Shown piece by piece: positions 46,411 through 57,852 of a stretch of DNA of 64,000 nucleotides; within the stretch, counting starts at the first letter, position 1; the number at the start of each line of letters is the position of its first letter. Position numbers and translations under genes: made by a program. The notes under the pieces were generated by a model. That model ran no database searches and was not told the DNA's origin. It saw nothing but the letters and a program-made list of their open reading frames with translations. This stretch comes from Aphidius gifuensis (Eukaryota; Arthropoda; Insecta; Hymenoptera; Braconidae), in the NCBI RefSeq assembly GCF_014905175.1, contig NC_057791.1, forward strand, positions 4,898,001-4,962,000. The letters are read 5' to 3'.

Positions 46411-49400
46411 TTGATCAGTTAACTAAAGAATAAAAGATTTAAAAAAAAAAAAGAATTATATTTTTATCACTTAATCTTAAGTAGATCACTAGTCATATCC
46501 CTTGGGATTGAAGCGTCACAAGGTCACTAAATTTATAAAGTCTTGAAGACTCAACTGCAGCAACTAACCGGCAGTTACCAAGCTCTTTCCAACACTTGTC
46601 TAGTTCTATTTTTGCTACTGTCATGTCTACAAAACGCCTGGATTACAGCCATTTCTTTTTACTTTTATATAGATATATATTTATTCAAATAGACATGAGA
46701 TCTGTGAAAATATACTATTGATGAAATAATGTATATATGTTGTCTTTTTTATTTTTTCATGGTTTATCTTTATAACATTTAGGCAATTTTATCATTTATA
46801 TATCAATTGTATTTATAATTTATCAATTGATAATTATTTTATCTTGTCAAATTGTATCAAATTACTTTGAGTCAACGCATTCTTTATTTTTTTCATCAAA
46901 ATTCTTATAATAGATTATATTAGGCTAAGAATATTTAGCTTATAATAGATTCTTTACTTGTTACAATTTTCGGGTTATTTGGTATGTTTTAAATATTTAC
47001 GAATGACCACGTAATGAAAAAAGATAAAATATTTTTATTACAACTGTTATATACTTGCGTATAAACAAAATAAACAAAAAAAAAAAAAAAAAACTAGTTG
47101 AATTAAAAGTGCAGGCTACAAGTGAAATGGATCAATGATTTTTTATTTTTAATAAATAGTTTTTTATTTTTTAATAAAGAATTTTTTATTCCAATTTAAA
47201 TATAATTTATTAAATCTTAATGAAAATATTTTTCTGGATTTTTTTGTAATTACATTGTATTGTTTCATGTTTTCCATATCTCTCTCTGTAATTTATTTGT
47301 ATAAGGCTCAAGAATTGGCTCACTTTAAATCCAGTAAAATTTTTTTACGAGTAATAAATTAAAAAACAAGATTATTTTTTTCATTCTAGAGTTAATTTTT
47401 TTTAATTATAAAATACTTTGATATATACTTTTATTCAAAGCTTTAATTCAATCAGTGTTGGAGAAATACAAATAAAAAAAAAACAAAAAAAAACAAGCGA
47501 GAAAATTCGGAGTAAATACAAAATAATACAGAAAAATCTGTTGAATTATTTCAACAAAATTTCTTTTAGTTTACTTTTACAAAGTTCGATCAATTATAAT
47601 TTTTATTAATCATCTTTTTATTGTAGTAAAAACACTCCATCTAAAAAAAAAAATCAATCAAAAAACAAAAAAAAATTAATTTTCACGCTCGTACGATTTT
47701 GCGTACGTAAACACACAAATATACACATAAAATTTATGGTCAATATAGATTTTAGCATTAAATAAAAATACAAAATAATTAAAAATAATAAATTTTATTA
47801 TTTTTTTTCTTTTCATTTCTATCTGTATCTAATTTTATCTAATTCAGATTGTTTTTTTTTTTTTGTGCTTTACAAAGTTTATTATTTATTTTCTTTCAAT
47901 CATAAGAAAAGTATAAAATCCAACTTGAGGATAATTAATCATACAGTTAATAAGCACATAATTGAGCGAAAAAAAAAAATGTATAAACTTGTCGTCACCT
48001 TATGATATTGGGAGGGTTGAAAAAAAAAAAAAAAAGGGTTGTTATTGACCGGCTGTCTTGAAGCTTTGTTTTGAGTTTTATTTTAGCTATGGTGATCTGG
48101 GATAAACGAGGGTTGAAGGTTAATTAGGGTAAAAAATTTAATAACAAAAAACATATACGTATATGTATATTATAACAAAAAAAAAAAATTAATGATAAAA
48201 AAAACAATACTAACGACGCTTGCGCTTATTAAGAGCACGCGCTCATTACATTTTCTCGTGTCAGATAATCTATATGTTACCAATACGTATAAGTTAAAAT
48301 TTTATATATCATAACTGGTATGAATTTATGTTTGACCACATTTGATCATTAGTCCTTGCTGTTGTATGATTCTACCGTAAACGCATTATCAAATTAATTG
48401 GCAATATTATTATACAATAAATAGTTTTATTTTTAATTCAAAAAAATATAAAATATATCGTTGATTTAATATATTGAATAAAATATATGACTGTTATTTT
48501 GATTGATCATTTGATAAAATTAAAATACAATTTATTATATTTTTTTGTTGTTTACACGCAATAGAGAAATTTACAGTGAAAAATAAATAAATAAATAAAA
48601 GTAATTGTGAAAAATAACTGGTAAGTATTTTTTAAATATAATTTTTGATAATTTTATTTGAATAGATTTATTTAAAAAATGAAATAGATCTTGATTTGAT
48701 TGATTGTAATTTAATCTATACAGTATTTGAACGCTTGAATGGTTCAATCAATTATAAATATCATGAGGATTAACTTGCAGATGTTGCAGGTTTAATTAAA
48801 TAATTATCATTCAAGTGTGAACTTGACTATCACAATTTTGCATCGATATATAATTCATACATGAATACATAGATTAGATAAAAAAAATATGCGTATATAA
48901 TAATGAAAATATAGTTTAAATATTCATTGTTTTCATATACGGATTTTATATATCGTAAAATAAACTGCAACATCGGTATGGATATTTTTTTGATCTTAAA
49001 AAATATTTTGTACTTGAAATTAAAAATGTTTATAAATATTATATATAAAAAAAGAAAAAAGATATTTATTAATTAGTAATTACCAATTTTTTTCTCGCTA
49101 CGACAGACGAGAGAAAGCCGACTCTCATTTCGCGGCATTACTAATGGTATATCGCGAAAAATAATACTTGGCCCACGACGGGAATTTTTTCAAGAGTAGT
49201 TTGAGTCAGTCTGTATTTGTTTTACAATTTTTAAAAAAAGTTACTAACGCCTTTTCTCGGGAGAATTTTTCAAATATCGAAATCTTGATAATAGAATTTA
49301 TGATCTATTTAGCGAAAAATAAAGACCGCGAAATCAAAATTAGCTAACTTGTTGAAAAAAAATCTTGAACAGTTGTATGTATAAGTATTTTTTCATAGAT

Positions 49401-49621
49401 TGATTGATTGAAAATTCACAGTGAATAATACAACAATGTAAACTTAAAAAAAACATCACATAAAAAGACGAGTGAACAAAGAACGACATGATAAAAATTT
49501 ATCTGACCACGATTTTTTTTTATTTTGTATCGAACAAAAAATAAACCCTTTTGTTTTAAAATTTTCAAAGAAAATTGACATATAGACTCAGGTTGATAAA
49601 TACATATTATTATCTTTATAG
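46411..49621. promoter_or_regulatory. Divergent upstream region of LUBEL and sNPF
   Basis: No coding gene seen. The LUBEL 5' UTR and promoter are likely at 46440-46680, where composition is more balanced (AACTAACCGGCAGTTACC). On the sNPF side a donor CTG/GTAAGT at 48620 may end a 5' UTR exon. A GC-richer stretch at 49095-49215, with an initiator-like TCAGTC at about 49206, is a candidate promoter. An acceptor TTTATAG touches the sNPF start codon. The middle is poly-A/T-rich with a small island near 48215-48275 (GACGCTTGCGC). Confidence 0.45.
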
Positions 49622-49975
49622 ATGAACAAAGAAATGAAGAATTCTACTGGATTGATTGTATGGTTATTTATTATTGGTTTTGCAGTGGCTAGACAAAACT
49701 ATTTGTCAGATGATGGTAATGATGAATATTATAAAATAAAAATTAACAAGTATATCTCATTTTATTATATTTAAAATTTAGATATAAATAATATTCAAGA
49801 TTGGAAATCAAATTGTGAAATTTGTAAATTATTCTCAATATGGAACAAAGCTCATAATGAATTAAATTTTGAATATTCTCAACCACTTCAAGAACATCTT
49901 ATGACACGTAAATCACATCGTTCACCATCACTTCGTCTTCGTTTTGGTCGTCGTGATTCACCAAAACCAAATTAA
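49622..49975 (+). CDS. sNPF: Short neuropeptide F precursor
   Basis: Exons 49622-49715 and 49782-49975 (66-nt intron) encode 95 residues. A signal peptide (about residues 1-24, GLIVWLFIIGFAVA) is followed by a spacer and one peptide, RSPSLRLRF, then GRR. The Gly supplies the C-terminal amide and Arg-Arg is the convertase site, giving SPSLRLRF-amide or an N-extended form after cleavage at the single Lys or Arg before it. sNPF acts through a G-protein-coupled receptor in feeding and growth control in insects. Only one peptide copy is present, as in other Hymenoptera, whereas flies have several. The upstream spacer has a CEIC pair of cysteines of unknown meaning. Confidence 0.95.
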
Positions 49976-50343
49976 ATACAATTTATTTGCATCTGAAGCA
50001 ATGGAATTAGGCTCAAGATTTAAGTATAATAATGAAGCAGTATAATGATTTTGCATCTTCTCAATATTTCTGAACATGTCTTGAAAAAAAAAATCAATGA
50101 AAAATTTCTAAACAATCAAAATTAATGATAACAGTCATAACACATGTTTATCATAATATATATAATATGAATTTTATTATTCACAATAAATAAAAATAAA
50201 AAAATAAATTAAGCACAATAAATATTTAGCGAAAAAGATATTTTTATTTTTATTATTATTATTATTATTAACAATAGTTTATCAATATACGTGATTAACT
50301 TAAATATATTATCATTTAAAACAAAAAAAATATTTTCCACAAT
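49976..50343. other. Convergent 3' region of sNPF and FBXW9
   Basis: No gene seen. AATAAA-type signals at about 50187-50210 could serve sNPF. A TTATTA microrepeat lies at 50250-50270. Confidence 0.5.
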
Positions 50344-53299
50344 TTAATTCTCAGTCTTGGGTCTCCAAATATCAATTTCATCACTTCCAGATACAGCCAA
50401 TGTTTCATTCAAATAATGCATCTATTGTTAAATTAAAAAATAATTGATTTTAGCATATAATTAAAAGTACTAAATAATTTTTGAAAATTTAGATATTACT
50501 TACACTTGCAATATCACCATGTTTACAATTTAATGTTGCAAAACTAATTGGTGGATCAGTTGGACTTGATATTTTAACAGTACCATCAAGTGATGTTGTT
50601 ATTAAACATCCAAGTGTTGAATGAATACCAGTTATTCCTTTGGTATGATCACTTTTATATGATTTTATTTGTTCAAAATTATTATTGATATTTATAATAT
50701 GAATCATGGCATTACTATCACCAGTATAAATAGCATCATTGTTAACAAACATACTCATTGGATATGAATCTTTTGAAATCTAAAGAAAATAAAAAAAAAC
50801 AAAATTAAAAATTCAGTCTTGAATAAATTAATATTTATCATAGTGATGTCAGTGTGTGCTTGTCAATGCATGATAGTTTTTTTTGTTCTTATTACAAATA
50901 ATATTTTGACTAGATAAATATTAAGTATGTTTGATTGTAAAATGATAAATTAATCTTGTTGTTTTAATTGTGATGATTTAATACATTTTACTTGACCTAC
51001 TAACATCATCTAAATACAAGATTCACAATGAATAAGTCATTGGATTACTGTTTTTTAAATTATACCGTTACTGTTTTTATTGTACGTCTCATTCTTTGAT
51101 CCCAAATTGCCACTGTTTTATCCTCACTTGCTGATATAATATAGTCTGAATTAATAGCAACTTTCATAACAGCTAGTTGATGTGGTTTAAATTTCGTTAC
51201 TGAACTGTCATGTGCACGTGGATCAAATACAGATATTCTTCTAAATGAACCTGTTGCAACTAAATTTCTTTCATTACATGCAGCAACACATAATAAAGCA
51301 CCATGAGAACTCCTTAAATGAAAAGAAAAAAAATTATTAATATGGTTATTAAAATTATTAACAGTTGTATTTTCTTTATAACAGAAATTATTATTTTTTT
51401 TTTTTTTTATATTTAAAGTACTACTGTACATTTTAAATGTTCTTATAGATGAAAAATTATTTGAAAGATCCCAAGCTCTAACAGTACGATCCCAACTACA
51501 ACTATAAATTGTATTATCACCAAGACATGTTATATCCCATATCCATCCTGTATGACCAAAGCCACATGCAATATTTGCATTTTGTTGATTTTCAATAGTT
51601 CTTGTTGCATTCAATTGCCAACATATTAATAGTCTGTCACGTCCACCAGATATACAAATTTTTCCATTCTTTAAAAAAGTATAAATTATAAATTATTTCG
51701 AAGAAGTATTTTTAATTTTTTTTCATCTGTTTTATTATTAAATAAAAATTATATACATATTTTTTTTGATCATAAAAAGTAACTGATAGAAAAACTTGTT
51801 TTATTAAAGACGAAAAAGATTTATATGTATTTTTTTTTGCTGATAAACTTGATTCAACTTTTTTAAGTAAAAGTTATAAATGAAAAATATATATATATAC
51901 TTACATTCATAAGTAGAAGGCCATCTATTGTACCATAATGACCTCCTGTTAGTGCAAATTTATCCATGGGATCAAGGTTACTCCAAAGAAAAGCTTGTCT
52001 TTCAACATTGAGACAAGATAATTTCCAAAATTGTTCATTTTCATCAACTATAAGTTTCAAAAAAAAAAAATAAGAAAAATTAATTTAAATATTATGTATA
52101 ATTAATTTAATTAAAGGTATAAATTTTAATTTAACTTTTTGTGCTTTTTTTTGTGCTAGTAAGTATATTATTATTTTTATTATTTATCAAATATTTTTTA
52201 TTTATGAAAAAAAAAAAAAACCAAAATAAAAACGAATATTTATTTTAGCTAACCAGGAGACAGGACTGGATAGCAAGCATTTGGCCAAATTCGATTTATT
52301 CTTACTTTCCACAATGAATCATCTTTTAAAATATTATAAAATTGTTTGCAAACCAATCCTAAATTACGAATTAGCGTATTTGCATCTAAAAAAGAGCATA
52401 TATGAAGAAATATCTGAAACATAAAAATTTTATAATTATATTTATTTCGGCATGATTAATCAGACTTGTGTATTGAGAAAAATTCTATGACTATGCGGAG
52501 AAAGGCAGAGAGTCAGAGACATGAGAAAATAATAAATACAACGAAAGAAATTGGTTGAGTAATTTTAAAAAGTTATTTAAAAAAAAAAAAAGAAATGTCT
52601 ATTTTTAAGACAATATTTGGCCTACATTTGTACAACATAAATTTATATTGAATAAAATAATCATATGGTTTCTAAAATTTATTAAATAATTTATAATATT
52701 TAACGTAGTGGAAATACAATTATTATTTTAAACATAAAAAGTGAAAGCAAAAAAAAAAAAAAGCTGTAGAAAAAAAAAGTAAATAAAACAAAATGTTTAC
52801 AAATTTGAGTTTATATTTTTAATAAAATTAATTAAATAAAAAAAAATTATAATTAGATTTAAAATTATCATCTAATTAACATATTTTTTTATTATTATTA
52901 AATTTTTTTATTGAAATAATAGAAAAAAAAAAAAAAAAAAAAGAAAAACTAAAAAATTGTTTTTTTTTTTTTATTTTAAAAAAAAAACCTTTTTTTTACG
53001 TCTTTTTTTTAAATTTAATGGGTCAAAAGTTCACGAAACAATTATTACATGATAGTAAATATATAATTTAATAAAAAAATATATTTTTTCAGTATTTGTA
53101 TACAGTATAATCATATGTTTTGTGTAAAGAAAATGACAGATGAGTATAAAAGTGTTAAAACGTAAAAAAAATATACTCCAGTTTTGTTGTTGTTGTTGTT
53201 GCTGTAAATACAAAGAACAAAAAATGATTAACATACCTCCATTGGTAGATCAGTTAAACTTAAATACGTAGAACATTGATCGTAGTTATTGTCACTCAT
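50344..53299 (-). CDS. F-box/WD40-repeat protein, FBXW9 type
   Basis: Substrate-recognition subunit of an SCF ubiquitin ligase, by family. Exons are 53299-53237, 52413-52254, 52047-51905, 51668-51430, 51312-51066, 50779-50504 and 50421-50344. They join into 401 residues. The F-box spans the first two exons (about residues 14-55, LTDLPMEIFLHICSFLD), followed by WD40 units: GGHYGTIDGLLLM, GGRDRLLICW, FGHTGWIWDITC, SCSWDRTVRAWDL, SASEDKTVAIWD, TTSLDGTVKI, and the final SGSDEIDIWRPK. Length and order suit FBXW9. The donor after exon 4 (AAAT/GTACAG) is weak, and the 117-nt intron behind it is in frame and free of stops, so a longer isoform is possible. Confidence 0.88.
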
Positions 53300-54013
53300 T
53301 TTAATTAATTTGAATAAACAACGTTATTTAAAATTGACTGATAAAAAATACCATGAAAACACTCAAACAAAAGCCATATGACCATATGAAATCATAAGTT
53401 CTATATATAGTTTTTCTATATATATGTATTTATTTGTGTACTTTAATATACAGTGTACATATACTCAGTGCAACTGGCATTACCACTTGTGCACACTTGT
53501 GACTATTTATTAAATCTATTTTTTTTCTATCTTGAAAATAATTTGTTTTATGCGCATGGCACTGCGCAATGATCAGTAAATTTCCTTATGATCATTTTTG
53601 ATAAAAAACAAGTGTATCATCTAAAAAAGTGTTATGTTTATTAATTTTACTCCAAAAATTATTTATTAAACAAAAAATAATTACAAGAAATAATATTGAA
53701 AATTAAGTTATGAAAAAAGTAACACTTTACTTTGTTATTTTATATTTTTTGTCAGCTACTTTTTTATATACTGTAATATAGGTTAAGGTGGGTTAAGATT
53801 TTGTCTGGGTTTGTTGATAAACAAATGTCAATTTTGACATTGACAATTAAATAATTTTCTCATTAATTTATCAGGTTTTTCTAAATTGATTTATAAAATA
53901 ATAAAATGAATAATTGATGAAGAAGATGGAAAAAAAATTGTACAATTAATTTATTTCTACATTGGAGCTAGAGAGAGTTTTAACAATCATCAAAACAATT
54001 ATCAAAAAAAATA
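53300..54013. promoter_or_regulatory. Shared divergent promoter region of FBXW9 and JKAMP
   Basis: About 0.7 kb between two start codons facing away from each other. The side next to FBXW9 has TATATATAG-like runs (53400-53425). A GTGCACACTTGTGAC stretch lies at about 53489 and GGTTAAGGTGGGTTAAG at about 53781. No other gene seen. Confidence 0.45.
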
Positions 54014-55121
54014 ATGAATTTTCTTGAAGGATGTCCTGGGTTATATTGTGGACGAAGTCTTTTAACTGATGGAAATTGGAGTGATTGTGGAGTATGTGCA
54101 AGAGGCTTTAAATCAAATGAAAGTTCTGCTTGTGTACCTTGTGAAGATAATTTAACTTTATATGATTGGTTTTATTTGAGTTTTATTGCAGTATTTGTTC
54201 TTGTACTTCATTGGTTTTTCATTGATGTTGTTACTAAAAGACGTAATATACCACAAGAAGTTATTATTATTCATATATCAGCATTATTTGAAACAGCTTT
54301 AGCTTCATTGATAACACTTCATGTAACTGATCCAATTGGTACATATGATGTACGTTCATGTAAAACAAAACGTTTGTCTGATTGGTATACACTATTTTAT
54401 AATCCAAGTCCAAATTATGAAACTTTACTTTATTGTACACAAGAAGCTGTATATCCTCTGTAAGTAATAAATATTTAAATAATTTTAACAATGAATATAC
54501 TTATACCATTTCATTATTTTATTTTAGATATACAATGGTCTTTGTTTTTTATTCACTTGGAGCAATAATTATGCTGTTAATACGTCCACTTATTGTTAGA
54601 AAATTTCTTCCAAAAAGAGGAAAACTTACAGTATATGCAGCTTTATATTTCTATCCAATTTTGGCACTATCACATGCAGTTGGTGGTGGATTAATATGTA
54701 AGTTAAATTAACATCAAAAATTATAATTTTTAGTATTTTTATTAATTCGTATTTAATTTTTTTTAGATTATTCATTTCCATATATCACAATAATCTTGAC
54801 AGTTTTATCAAGTGCTGCTCATTTTGCCTTTAAATTAAATCAGGTAAATTTTATTTTTTTCATTTCTTTTAAATTAGTCAATTGATTGTATTTTTATTTT
54901 TATAGACAATGAAATCATTATTACTGAGTTCTGTGACTGATTTTAAAAATATTGTTGTTATTCTTGGTCATTGGTTATTACAAGCATTTGGTATTATGGC
55001 TGTTGCAACACTTAAAGACATTGATATACATCCTGCAATGTTTATATTTGTTCCATTTCCAGCATTGTTTTATATATTAACAGCAAGATTTACAGATCCT
55101 CATAAACTTCATATTGAATAA
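54014..55121 (+). CDS. JKAMP, JNK1-associated membrane protein
   Basis: Multi-pass ER membrane protein linked, by family, to JNK signalling and ER-associated degradation. Exons 54014-54459, 54528-54697, 54767-54843 and 54906-55121 join into 302 residues. The N-terminus has the family signature CPGLYCGRSLL...WSDCGVCARGF with paired cysteines, followed by about seven hydrophobic segments (for example FYLSFIAVFVLVLHWFF, YTMVFVFYSLGAIIMLLI, FPYITIILTVLSS, IVVILGHWLLQAFGIM). The C-terminal motif FPALFYILTARFTDPHKLH is also typical. Introns are 62-69 nt. It ends 190 bp from the convergent CD98hc stop codon. Confidence 0.93.
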
Positions 55122-55312
55122 ATTAAAATAAGGATCTATTGTTATAATAATTTTAATATTTATTGAAAGAAAAAAAAAAAAGGAAATAAATTTTTAATAA
55201 TATTCATTGTATTTATTTTTTTCAATATCGTTACATCTAGTAGTACAGTATTATTTTTTTAATTATCATTTAATTAATGATTGAATTTAAATCAGGAATT
55301 CAAGTGAACAAT

Positions 55313-57852
55313 TTAATCTCCATTTATAAATGACAAGATCAAAGTACTTTTTGGAGAAATTGGAATTTTCTTTGGTGACATTTTTTCCCTGTATAACAAA
55401 AAATGAGTTATTAAATTATCAGTGATTATTTGATGATGATTTTTTAAAATAAAATTGATGTTATTATTATTTTTTTATATACTTACGCAAAGGATGTCAC
55501 ATTACGATTGTAATTACGACTGTGTGCAAGAACAGTCAACTCTGAGGTTTTAAAAGGCATTGATGTAACATCAATGTCAACTTGATTATCTGAACTTTGA
55601 TATGCAATCAAGTAACCTGGATGACCACTCTTTATTCTGCGATTAAAAAGGACATTGTATTTTTAAATTTTCATTAATTATACTTGAAGAACAACAAATA
55701 GTATTTTACTAACCTGATGTAGGTGAAAACTGTTCCATTAATGATGGCTGGCTTAAAGCCACCATAGAGAAAAGTATCTTCATTACGTTTAGCAGTTACT
55801 TTTGGAAATGCTGATGTATCATTTAGACAATCATTGAGTTTTAGGATTGGTGTACCAGGTAGTAGTAAACTCATTAAAATTAAACTATCAGCAGTTGAGT
55901 CTCCTAAACGACTTCTCAAGGACGCACCATCTCCGTTGAACTAAAAAAAGAAAATTAAAATTAATCAAAAGTACTCACAAGCTCTTTGTGTTTCAAGCTA
56001 ATTTTTTTTTTTTTAAATCCAATTGACTTGGTTTTTTTTTTTTTTTTCATTTGATTGATCAGTGATTTATAAATTATCTTTATATAAAAATACAATTTCA
56101 TAATTAACCACATAAATATACAACAACTGGTATCAAAATTTGTAATTGACCTCAATTTATACACATTGATAAAAGTAATTTAAATATTGTTGAATTAAAT
56201 TTTATTGAAAGAGCAAGAGGGGAAGATAAATCTTTGTCAGACACGAATGAGGGCAAATAAAAAAGATAATCTAAAAATAAAATTTAATATATGAATTTTT
56301 TAATTTGATAAAAAAAATAAAACTTACGTTCCAACCAGGCCATTCACCATTTGTTGCTCGTATAATTCCTTTTTGTAATGTTTCTGCTGTAATTTCATTA
56401 TCAATTGTTGAAATAAAATTTGATCTTTGTGGTAAATTAATTTTAACCTTGTTATCATCAAAGATAGCAATTGCATCATCACCAGTATCATCTTTAAATG
56501 CAAATAAACCTTCATTGTTTGTAATATTTTCAACAGCATTACGTAATTTAGCAATAATTAAAATATTATCAGCATGTCGATCTTTAGTATGTACATGATT
56601 AAAAGATTCATACATTTGTGATCTTGCTGGTCCTCTAATTGGTATTTCATCACGTTTATTTGGATCTTCAGTTAAATATTGTGTACCACCTAAACGAAAA
56701 CCATTAAAACCAAATTTAATCCAATTTATTAATGTTTTTGTAAATTCATCAACAACTAATGGATTGCTAAAATTTAGCTCAGGTTGAGTTTTTTCAAATT
56801 GATGAAGATAATATTGTTTTCTTTTATCATTCCATTCCCATGCTGATCCATTTTTTATACTTAACCAATTATTTGGTGGTTCTGTACCATTTTTACCATC
56901 AGACCATATATAATAATTTGTATATGGTTCAATACGTTCAATTGAATTAACAAACCAACTATGATTTATTGATGAATAATTTATATCAAATTCCATGATA
57001 ACTTTTTGACTACGATTTTTAGCAGCATCAATAAAATATGCTAAATCTTTTATTGTTATATTTGAATTAAGTGAATTAAAATCTGTAACATGATTTTTAC
57101 TTGTCTCAGATAAAATTGAACTTAATGATATAATATCAATATTTTGTTTTTTTAAATTATCAAGTAAGGCTTCAATAGAAATTCCATTATTTTTTCCAAT
57201 TATATTTAATGGTTCTAATTGTACAATTGGACTTTTAGCCCACCATTTTTTTGTTGATGTTGATGTACATTTTGGAGCTCCAATGATTATTAATGCAGCA
57301 CCAGCAAGCATTGCAAACCATAATATCCAGAATCCAATAAATAATAACCATCTTAGCTTAATCCAAAATGAATTATTAGCATATGACATTAATTCTTCTT
57401 TACACATGCCTGACAATACTTGACTCAAATTTTCATCGTTTATTTTAGTTTTTCCATTTTCTGACATAAATATTACCTAAAAAAAAAATATTTTTTATGT
57501 TAATATATTAACTATTAAATATTTTTTAACATATAGCAAAAATAAAATGATTCATTGGGAATATATTTGATAATTAATTTTTTATAAAAAACAATGTTGT
57601 AATATCCGGAGGGTGTTGTCATAAAACTATTCTTAATTAATTAATTGAAAGAAAAAAAAACTTAAAAGATAAAAGTCTGTGAAATTAATGACTGGACAAA
57701 AAAAAAGAAAATGCAATTTTAATTTATAAAATTAGAAATTTGTGTTTAATTGTTACCTCGGGAGTTCCACAAGCAGATGTCAATTTTCCATCATCAAGCA
57801 TTTTTTCTTTAGCTTCATCATCACTTTGATTAGTTACATCAGGCTTCCCCAT
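55313..57852 (-). CDS. CD98hc: CD98hc/SLC3A2-like amino-acid transporter heavy chain
   Basis: Type II membrane glycoprotein that escorts LAT-type transporters to the cell surface. Exons 57852-57757, 57476-56328, 55940-55714, 55636-55487 and 55388-55313 join into 565 residues. One transmembrane helix (about residues 73-98, LRWLLFIGFWILWFAMLAGA) is followed by GAPKC, whose cysteine fits the disulfide to the light chain, and KKWW. The ectodomain is an alpha-amylase-like barrel (YIWSDGKNGTEPPNNWLS, GFNGFRLGG) as in 4F2hc. This family is not an active glycosidase. An upstream exon with donor AGTT/GTAAGT at 58398 probably gives the 5' UTR. A second in-frame Met (MSENG, codon 36) could start a shorter form. 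Confidence 0.93.

Noticed and set aside
54267..54491. 74-codon minus-strand frame over JKAMP exon 1
   Set aside because: It is the antisense shadow of a clear transmembrane-coding exon.
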